Below, one piece after another: positions 7,842 through 11,848 of a DNA stretch of 11,848 bases. The position numbers and the translations under genes are program-made. The DNA is from UBA6170 sp034429975 (GTDB lineage Bacteria > Chloroflexota > Anaerolineae > Anaerolineales > Anaerolineaceae): assembly GCA_034429975.1 (NCBI GenBank), contig DAOUFM010000063.1, forward strand, positions 1 to 11,848. Direction: 5' to 3'. Each line of letters starts with the position of its first letter. Position 1 is the stretch's first letter. Below the pieces are notes generated by a model that was not told the origin of the DNA, did no database searches, and saw only the letters and a program-made list of their open reading frames with translations.

Positions 7842-8237
7842 TGGAGATGGCGGGAATCGAACCCGCGTCCGAAAGAATAGATCAGCAGATATCTACGAGC
7901 GTAGTTCGTTGATCAAATCACGATTGCATTAGGCAACAAACAAAACTAAAGCATCGCTATCTACTCAGGCCCGAAAGCCCTCTTTCGTATTTATCGCAGC
8001 GTTAAATACGGCACCCTAACTTTGTGGCGCCTACTCTTCCACCGGTTAGGGGGCGGGGAAGGTAGACGTGACCCTCGCAAGGATCATTCGGCTACCAGAC
8101 TCTCACTATGCAGCGAGGGGCATGGCAGCGTAGCTGTTTGTGCGATTGGCACTTGTTTTTTGTACTGATTTATCGAGGTCGGTACCTCTCGGCTCGCAAT
8201 CTGAGACCAGCCTCTCCCGTCGAAGCCTGTCATCCCC
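7842..8237 (-). ncRNA. ssrA: tmRNA (transfer-messenger RNA)
   Basis: The minus strand begins GGGGATGACAGGCTTCGACG, the hallmark 5' end of tmRNA, and ends with a T-arm (GCGGGTTCGATTCCCGC) and CATCTCC, which pairs with GGGGATG to close the acceptor stem (one G-U pair). The discriminator is A at 7842. The genome then reads CCT, so the CCA end is not fully encoded and must be completed by tRNA nucleotidyltransferase. Length is 396 nt. With SmpB it rescues ribosomes stalled on broken mRNA and adds a degradation tag. The tag frame is annotated separately. Confidence 0.97.
8106..8150 (-). other. tmRNA tag-peptide reading frame (ANRTNSYAAMPLAA)
   Basis: The resume codon is GCC (8148-8150) in the context CAAGT-GCC, comparable to the AGTC-GCA context of E. 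coli. Fourteen codons give ANRTNSYAAMPLAA, followed by TAG. The C-terminal LAA is the expected protease recognition end. The tag starts with Ala-Asn as in most bacteria. The resume codon is inferred from frame and context only. Confidence 0.85.
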
Positions 8238-8247
8238 AGATAATCAA

Positions 8248-8276
8248 ATTATAACAAAGAGTCTTTTGTTATGGAA
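8248..8276 (-). promoter_or_regulatory. Possible tmRNA promoter
   Basis: TATAAT (8253-8248, minus strand) lies 10 nt before the tmRNA 5' end. A poor -35 match, TTCCAT (8276-8271), sits 17 nt upstream of it. tmRNA could instead be transcribed from the tRNA-Val promoter. Confidence 0.4.
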
Positions 8277-8282
8277 GATAGT

Positions 8283-8359
8283 TGGTGGGCAGAACAGGGC
8301 TCGAACCTGCGACCTCATCTGTGTAAGAGATGCGCTCTAACCAACTGAGCTATCCGCCC
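8283..8359 (-). tRNA. tRNA-Val (anticodon TAC)
   Basis: A full cloverleaf is present on the minus strand: acceptor GGGCGGA pairing with TCTGCCC, D-arm GCTCAGTTGGTTAGAGC, and anticodon stem CATCT/AGATG around loop CTTACAC with anticodon TAC. The T-arm is GCAGGTTCGAGCCCTGT, and discriminator A is followed by an encoded CCA (8285-8283). It lies 45 nt upstream of tmRNA on the same strand. Confidence 0.96.
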
Positions 8360-8371
8360 GGATCGATCAGA

Positions 8372-8400
8372 ATTATAATACCTGTAGATCAATTCATCAA
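8372..8400 (-). promoter_or_regulatory. Sigma-70-type promoter for tRNA-Val (and perhaps tmRNA)
   Basis: On the minus strand TTGATG (8400-8395), a 17-nt spacer and TATAAT (8377-8372) place the start of transcription near 8365, about 6 nt before the tRNA. It is divergent from the promoter region of the fumarylacetoacetate hydrolase-family gene. Confidence 0.7.
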
Positions 8401-8406
8401 CTATTA

Positions 8407-8412
8407 TATAAT
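8407..8412 (+). promoter_or_regulatory. Possible -10 element of the fumarylacetoacetate hydrolase-family gene
   Basis: TATAAT lies 24 nt before the ATG. No good -35 is visible at the right distance. The ribosome binding site AAGGA (8425-8429) is 6 nt before the start. Confidence 0.35.
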
Positions 8413-8435
8413 GCAATTATTAAGAAGGAAAGTAT

Positions 8436-9197
8436 ATGAAATTTGTTCGATATTTGGAGATAGAAAATCCAGTTTGGGGATGGATATACGAGGATAAAGT
8501 TGGGAAAGTTGATGGTGATTTATTTTCTAAATATCGAAGGTTAGAAGTGGATACTGATACATCAAAAATTCAGTTTTTACCACCTGTCAAACCATCAAAA
8601 ATTATTTGTTTTGGAAGAAATTTTGCCTCACATGCTTTAGAACATGAAGTAGAAGTTCCTGAAATCCCGTTAATATTCTTAAAACCTCCCAGTTCTATTA
8701 TTGGGAATAATGATCAAATCATTTTACCCCCGCAAACAAATTATGTTGAGCATGAGGCTGAGTTAGCCGTTGTAATTGGTAAAAAAGGACGATGGATTGA
8801 CCCTGATGAAGCCGAAAATTACATTTTTGGATTTACGATAGCGAATGATGTCACCGCCAGAGATTTGCAAAGCCTAGATGGTCAGTGGACCAGAGCTAAA
8901 GGCTTTGATACCTTTTGTCCTATTGGACCGGTCGTTGAAACTGAATTTGATCCTGCAGATGCATTAATCACTTGCAAAGTGAATAATCAAGTCAGGCAAA
9001 TGGCCTCCACCCGCGATATGATATTTCCAATTGAAAAATTAATGGCTTTTTGTTCAAGTATTATGACCCTGGAACCGGGTGATGTTATTTTAACTGGAAC
9101 TCCTGCTGGCGTTGGCGTACTTCATGATGGGGACATCATAGAAATAGAAATTGAGGGTCTTGGAGTATTAAAGAATTCTGTTAAAAGCTTTTACTAA
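8436..9197 (+). CDS. Fumarylacetoacetate hydrolase (FAH)-family protein
   Basis: 253 residues, typical of the short FAHD1/HpcE-like members. A small N-terminal domain (about 1-50) precedes the FAH beta-roll. Metal (Mg/Mn) ligands are E107 and E109 in VEHEAELAVVIG and D138 in ANDVTARDLQ. Further family motifs are KIICFGRNFASHALE, RAKGFDTFCPIGP and LTGTPAGVG. Members split C-C bonds in acylpyruvates or fumarylacetoacetate, decarboxylate oxaloacetate, or isomerise 2-hydroxy-hepta-2,4-diene-1,7-dioate; sequence alone does not choose. No catabolic neighbours are present, so a general acylpyruvase or oxaloacetate decarboxylase role is more likely than an aromatic pathway role. The protein is cytosolic. 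Confidence 0.92.
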   Translation: MKFVRYLEIENPVWGWIYEDKVGKVDGDLFSKYRRLEVDTDTSKIQFLPPVKPSKIICFGRNFASHALEHEVEVPEIPLIFLKPPSSIIGNNDQIILPPQTNYVEHEAELAVVIGKKGRWIDPDEAENYIFGFTIANDVTARDLQSLDGQWTRAKGFDTFCPIGPVVETEFDPADALITCKVNNQVRQMASTRDMIFPIEKLMAFCSSIMTLEPGDVILTGTPAGVGVLHDGDIIEIEIEGLGVLKNSVKSFY

Positions 9198-9231
9198 AAG
9201 CAACAATATTATAAAAACAATCGCTTTTTTT
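9196..9231 (+). terminator. Weak possible terminator after the FAH-family gene
   Basis: AAAAGC just after the stop can pair with GCTTTT, which runs into a T tract. The loop is long (about 21 nt) and the stem AT-rich, so termination would be weak. Confidence 0.3.
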
Positions 9232-9293
9232 AAAATTTGGATTACACTAATTCTTTGAAAAAGCTTTGAATGAATTAAGTTGGGAATTAATAA

Positions 9294-10124
9294 TTGAAAA
9301 ATAAATTGTCAAGAAGAATACTTTTTACCCTTGGAATATTTCTTATTTTTGCGGCAGTATTTAATATATTTCAAAACCCGCTTATCAATGGATATTATCG
9401 AATTAAGAGAATTATCCCGACTGTTTTTCAAGAGATGATTGGTACCAATGAAAATTCCCTTTTACAAAATAATGATCAGATGGAAATTGCAGAAGTAAGC
9501 AAAGAACAAAATAATGATATTTCTTTCAATCAAATAGAAGATATTAATGCTGATCAAGAGGAAGGGTTTCTGCCAGTCAGCGTGGATGTATCAAATATTA
9601 AAACTCCTACACCTCAAGTAACAAAAGAAATTAATACAGTTCCAATCAGACTATCCATCCCCACCATAAATCTGGAGGCGGATATTGTTAACGCTCAAAA
9701 AAAAGAAATCATTCAGGGGGGCAACACTTATGTTGAATGGGCTGCTCCTGATGAATATGCGATCGGATGGCATTTTGATAGCGCTTTTTTAGGAGTCCCA
9801 GGAAATACTGTGTTGAATGGACACCATAATATTTTTGGTAAAGTTTTTGAAAATCTTTATAAGTTGATTCCTGGGGATGAAATTTTTGTTTATGGTAATG
9901 ATTTATATAAATATAAATATATTGTAACCAACACTATGATTTTACCTGAAAGAGATGTACCCTTCGAACAACGGCTAGAGAATGCAAAATGGATTCTTCC
10001 TTCTGACGACGAACGATTAACCTTGATTACATGTTGGCCTTATTTTAGCAATACGCATCGATTGATTATTGTTGCCAAACCAATGGGGGCTGAACCTATT
10101 CCTTTACCAAACGAACGTAACTAA
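9294..10124 (+). CDS. Membrane-anchored sortase (transpeptidase)
   Basis: 276 residues. An N-terminal basic stretch and transmembrane helix (about 8-24) are followed by an acidic, Asn-rich linker of about 80 residues and the sortase beta-barrel (about 115-265). Catalytic residues are visible: H177 in LNGHHNIFG, C247 in TLITCWPY and R256 in HRLIIVA. Sortases cut a C-terminal sorting motif on secreted proteins and join them to the cell envelope or to each other. The spacing resembles class D/E/F enzymes more than SrtA or SrtB, but I cannot assign the class securely. The start is TTG, directly after an in-frame stop TAA (9291-9293), with GGGA about 9 nt upstream; a second TTG at 9306 is the only nearby alternative. 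A substrate may be the Thr/Pro-rich protein at the right edge, but its C-terminus is outside the window. Confidence 0.93.
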   Translation: MKNKLSRRILFTLGIFLIFAAVFNIFQNPLINGYYRIKRIIPTVFQEMIGTNENSLLQNNDQMEIAEVSKEQNNDISFNQIEDINADQEEGFLPVSVDVSNIKTPTPQVTKEINTVPIRLSIPTINLEADIVNAQKKEIIQGGNTYVEWAAPDEYAIGWHFDSAFLGVPGNTVLNGHHNIFGKVFENLYKLIPGDEIFVYGNDLYKYKYIVTNTMILPERDVPFEQRLENAKWILPSDDERLTLITCWPYFSNTHRLIIVAKPMGAEPIPLPNERN

Positions 10125-10154
10125 TAAAATAAATTTGTTAGCCAAATGGTTATA

Positions 10155-10166
10155 AATTGGATAGGA
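10155..10166 (+). promoter_or_regulatory. AATTGG-box upstream of promoter 1
   Basis: The sequence AATTGGATAGGA lies just upstream of the -35 at 10172. Near-copies occur at 11091 (AATTGGATTAGA) and 11132 (AATTGGTTAGGA), before promoter 2. It may be a binding site for a regulator, for example the response regulator encoded between them. AT-rich DNA makes chance matches likely. Confidence 0.3.
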
Positions 10167-10171
10167 ATTGA

Positions 10172-10199
10172 TTGACAAAGGATAATAAAAATATATAAT
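10172..10199 (+). promoter_or_regulatory. Consensus promoter of the response-regulator leader transcript
   Basis: TTGACA (10172-10177), a 16-nt spacer and TATAAT (10194-10199). Transcription should start near 10206, leaving a leader of about 125 nt before the response-regulator ATG. Confidence 0.85.
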
Positions 10200-10226
10200 T
10201 TACAGAAATAAACAGGGTGCGTTGAA

Positions 10227-10311
10227 TCAGGCAGAATTTTGGTCGCTATCCCAATAATCCTGGGTAATGTCTGAGGAGCTTAATTGCGAAACCGACTTGT
10301 AGCCGGTTTTT
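10227..10311 (+). ncRNA. Pseudoknotted 5' leader element 1 with terminator-like hairpin
   Basis: Helix A pairs TCAGGCA (10227-10233) with TGTCTGA (10268-10274). Helix B pairs GGT-CGC (10241-10246) with GCG-AA-ACC (10286-10293, AA bulged). Small hairpin C is CCCA/TGGG (10250-10253 with 10261-10264). A and B cross, making a pseudoknot. The linker after A begins GGAGC. AAACCG (10289-10294), which overlaps the 3' strand of B, can instead pair with CGGTTT (10304-10309), followed by more T: a terminator-like hairpin. The copy at 11217 shares the same layout with compensatory changes in helix A. I could not match it to a known riboswitch class; the ligand is unknown. Confidence 0.75.
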
Positions 10312-10330
10312 CTTGTATTAAAGGATCTTT

Positions 10331-11092
10331 ATGATAGCAATATCAAATAATGTTATTGATCTACAGGCACAGAATATTGGAATTGATTTGGATGAAACCT
10401 TTCAAAGAAATAAGAAGGTCTTGATCGTCGATGATGATCCCGATACGATAGATTTAATTAAGAGGATATTGAGATTATCAGAATTTGATGTGGCTTCTGC
10501 ACTTAATGGAACAGATGCTATTAAATTTGTTACGAAGATCCAACCGGATATTATTTTATTAGATTTAATGATGCCTGATGTAAGTGGTTGGGAGACTTTA
10601 AAAAATTTACGTGAAGTGACCCAAGTTCCAATTATTATAATTTCCGCGTTGGCAGATAAAAATGGTGTTGCAGACTTGTTAAATTCTGGTAGTGATGACT
10701 ATATAACGAAACCATTTCATCGTGAAGAAATGATTGCCCGAATTCGAGCAGTTTTAAGAAGGTCCAAATTATTAATGGTAAAAGATAGCCTTTCGTTACC
10801 AAATATTGGATTAACGATTAATTTTTTGAAAAGAGAAGTGTTTTTTCAGAGTCAATTTGTTCAATTATCCCCGAAAGAATATGAACTCTTAGAATTATTG
10901 TGTAAACATATGCCCCATATTGTTAAATATAGAACCATGGCCGAAGAAATATGGGGAGAAAACAATAATTATGTAAAAAATCGGATTAAATATCTGGTAC
11001 ATACGATGCGTAATAAATTTATAGATATCAAATCAGATGTTGAAGTTATTGTCACGATCGATCGAGTTGGGTATCGTATTCATTCAGATTAA
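10331..11092 (+). CDS. OmpR/PhoB-family response regulator (orphan)
   Basis: 253 residues. After an N-terminal extension of about 27 residues, the receiver domain runs from VLIVDDDPDT (acidic pocket D34-D36) through LLDLMMPD, with phosphoacceptor D78, S105 in IIISA and K127 in TKPF. The C-terminal winged-helix DNA-binding domain (about 152-251) has LSPKEYELLELLCKH, the recognition-helix region VKNRIKYLVHTMRNKF and the wing IVTIDRVGYRI. No histidine kinase lies in the window. The ribosome binding site AAGGA is 6 nt upstream of the ATG. The gene follows its own promoter and structured leader, so expression is probably controlled after transcription starts. It may regulate the neighbouring surface-protein gene, whose promoter and leader have the same design. 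Confidence 0.94.
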   Translation: MIAISNNVIDLQAQNIGIDLDETFQRNKKVLIVDDDPDTIDLIKRILRLSEFDVASALNGTDAIKFVTKIQPDIILLDLMMPDVSGWETLKNLREVTQVPIIIISALADKNGVADLLNSGSDDYITKPFHREEMIARIRAVLRRSKLLMVKDSLSLPNIGLTINFLKREVFFQSQFVQLSPKEYELLELLCKHMPHIVKYRTMAEEIWGENNNYVKNRIKYLVHTMRNKFIDIKSDVEVIVTIDRVGYRIHSD

Positions 11093-11110
11093 TTGGATTA
11101 GAAGGTGAGA

Positions 11111-11130
11111 AGATTAGATAATTCTAATCT
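11111..11130 (+). repeat. Perfect 8-bp inverted repeat after the response-regulator gene
   Basis: AGATTAGA and TCTAATCT are separated by TAAT. There is no T tract after it, so it is a poor intrinsic terminator. It lies 39 nt upstream of the -35 of promoter 2, between two AATTGG-boxes, and could be an operator. Confidence 0.6.
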
Positions 11131-11169
11131 AAATTGGTTAGGAAAAGGTTGTAATTAAGTTTTCTAATA

Positions 11170-11197
11170 TTGACAAAATAGGTCTGATTAGTATAAT
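11170..11197 (+). promoter_or_regulatory. Consensus promoter of the surface-protein leader transcript
   Basis: TTGACA (11170-11175), a 16-nt spacer and TATAAT (11192-11197), the same hexamers and spacer length as promoter 1. The transcript should start near 11204. Confidence 0.87.
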
Positions 11198-11216
11198 AAA
11201 AAACGAAGGCTAAGAA

Positions 11217-11304
11217 ACGAGCATAAAATGGTCGCTTACCAGTAATATGGGAAGTGTTCGTGGAGCCAAGCAGCGAAACCGGTCAAAAATGATTCGGTTT
11301 TTTT
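11217..11304 (+). ncRNA. Pseudoknotted 5' leader element 2 with terminator hairpin
   Basis: Helix A pairs ACGAGCA (11217-11223) with TGTTCGT (11255-11261). Helix B pairs GGT-CGCT (11230-11236) with AGCG-AA-ACC (11272-11280). Hairpin C is CCA/TGG (11239-11241 with 11248-11250). Compared with element 1, helix A has three compensatory pair swaps while keeping the same G-U pair. The stretch from TGGG to GCGAAACCG (11248-11281) is 34 nt in both copies, with 24 identical positions. The hairpin AAACCG (11276-11281) with CGGTTT (11295-11300), extended inside by TCA/TGA, is followed by T up to 11304: a better terminator than in element 1. It excludes helix B. Confidence 0.77.
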
Positions 11305-11327
11305 CTTTAATTTGGAGGTTATACGAT

Positions 11328-11384
11328 ATGGTTATTTTTGTAAATAAATTTATTTCTTCGTCAATACAAATTTGTTATTTATAG
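11328..11384 (+). CDS. Possible 18-residue leader peptide
   Basis: ATG at 11328 follows a strong GGAGG (11314-11318) by 9 nt. It opens a short frame, MVIFVNKFISSSIQICYL, ending TAG and then a run of eight T. It lies between leader element 2 and the surface-protein gene, whose own ribosome binding site (AAGGA) is weaker. It may be a translated leader, or the Shine-Dalgarno may be a chance match or a relic. No homology is known to me. Confidence 0.35.
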   Translation: MVIFVNKFISSSIQICYL

Positions 11385-11420
11385 TTTTTTTTAATTTTTT
11401 TATTATAAAGGAAAAACATT

Positions 11421-11848
11421 ATGTCTTCAAAACTGCGATCTACCCTTAAGTTCTTGCCACAATTTTTTACCACCGTAGGTGCAATCAGTGTGGCTATAGC
11501 AATGCTGCTTTCCGTTGTTCAATTACCAGCTCAGGCACAATATTATGAACCTCAAAATAAAGTTATTGATGGCGGTTGTAAACATGAAGCCGGTTTAAAC
11601 AGTAATGATCCTGCAATAGTAGGGAAATGTCCAACGAATACACCAACTAAAACAAAAACACCCACAAACACGCCGACCAAAAAAAAGCCTACCAAAACAC
11701 CAACAAGTACAAAAACTCCGACGAAAACTCCTGTGACACCAACTCCGCAGGAACCTACACCTACCCCTGAAGTTCCGACGACAACACCAACGAGTACACC
11801 AACTAATACACAGGTTCCACCAACCAATACACCAACGAGTACACCGAC
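11421..11848 (+). CDS. Secreted Thr/Pro-rich surface protein (3' end outside window)
   Basis: 142 complete codons are visible. The signal peptide spans about residues 1-41: MSSKLRSTLKFLPQFF, then a hydrophobic core VAIAMLLSVV and a cleavage site near LPAQAQ. A short mature head with two cysteines (GGCKHEAGLNSNDPAIVGKCP) leads into a long Thr/Pro/Lys-rich stretch with TNTPTKT- and TSTPT-type repeats that continues to the window edge. Such linkers are common in surface-exposed proteins of Anaerolineae and probably act as extended, perhaps glycosylated, stalks. Any folded domain or sorting signal would lie beyond the window. The start has AAGGA 8 nt upstream. Promoter 2 and leader element 2 control it. 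The sortase gene two genes upstream makes envelope attachment plausible but unproven. Confidence 0.85.
   Translation, partial: MSSKLRSTLKFLPQFFTTVGAISVAIAMLLSVVQLPAQAQYYEPQNKVIDGGCKHEAGLNSNDPAIVGKCPTNTPTKTKTPTNTPTKKKPTKTPTSTKTPTKTPVTPTPQEPTPTPEVPTTTPTSTPTNTQVPPTNTPTSTP
11636..11848 (+). repeat. Degenerate Thr-Pro codon repeat
   Basis: ACACCAAC, ACNAAAACNCC and similar units recur imperfectly, for example ACACCAACGAGTACACC twice near the right edge. They encode the TPT-type linker of the surface protein. Long frames on the opposite strand here are a by-product of the repeat. Confidence 0.8.

Noticed and set aside
8140..8340. Plus-strand open frame over tmRNA and tRNA-Val
   Set aside because: It is the antisense of two RNA genes. 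Its end (RARTCDLICVRDAL) is the well-known spurious translation of a tRNA complement.
10271..10293. Hammerhead ribozyme core: CTGAGGA, then GC...GC, then GAAAC in leader element 1
   Set aside because: The homologous copy at 11258-11280 lacks CTGA at the same place, because those bases belong to covarying helix A. No matching stem I is visible around the would-be cleavage site either.
10206..10330. Known riboswitch classes (c-di-GMP-I/II, cobalamin, SAM, fluoride, ZTP, T-box) for the leader elements
   Set aside because: The conserved core bases of these classes, as far as I can recall them, are not present. A covariance search would be decisive.
11552..11827. Minus-strand frame coding a Val/Gly-rich protein
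   Set aside because: It is the mirror of the Thr-Pro codon repeat in the plus-strand surface protein; it has no signal of its own.
11636..11848. CRISPR array or tandem DNA repeat
   Set aside because: The units are short, imperfect and in frame, encoding a Thr/Pro linker; there are no regular spacers.

Overview
The window looks like chromosomal DNA from a low-GC member of the Chloroflexota, most likely class Anaerolineae. This is an inference. It rests on the Thr/Pro-rich secreted protein with TNTPTKT-type repeats at the right edge, the housekeeping genes present and general sequence style. No 16S rRNA or other marker fixes the taxon.

Left part (1-4460, minus strand): a compact four-gene operon read right to left. 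(1) A small two-helix membrane protein with a cytosolic zinc ribbon. (2) A secreted-then-anchored membrane protein of DUF2207-like layout whose C-terminus ends in a Cys-Ala repeat tail followed by GGGR. (3) A radical SAM/SPASM enzyme with an N-terminal PqqD-like domain, starting at the very base after the stop of gene 2. (4) A clear paralogue of gene 3 that keeps the PqqD-like region and the GGEP SAM-binding motif but has lost all three cysteines of the radical SAM CxxxCxxC motif; it runs off the left edge. My working hypothesis is a RiPP-like post-translational modification system. The Cys-Ala tail of the membrane protein would be the substrate, the active radical SAM enzyme the modifier, and the cysteine-less paralogue a regulatory or substrate-holding partner. 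This is the best candidate in the window for an undescribed system.

Middle part (4610-9197): housekeeping genes. ligA (NAD-dependent DNA ligase) overlaps by 4 nt an RlmI-type rRNA methyltransferase gene. Convergent to these are tmRNA (ssrA, predicted tag ANRTNSYAAMPLAA) and, upstream of it, tRNA-Val(TAC) with its own promoter. Divergent from the tRNA is a fumarylacetoacetate hydrolase-family gene.

Right part (9294-11848, plus strand): a membrane-anchored sortase, an orphan OmpR/PhoB-type response regulator, and the start of a secreted Thr/Pro-rich surface protein. The last two genes each have a TTGACA-16-TATAAT promoter followed by a homologous structured 5' leader. Comparing the two leaders shows a 7-bp helix with three compensatory base-pair changes that crosses a second helix, so it forms a pseudoknot. 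The 3' strand of that second helix overlaps a terminator-like hairpin. This has the form of a riboswitch or other cis-regulatory RNA acting on a small cell-surface regulon. I cannot match it to an RNA family I know.
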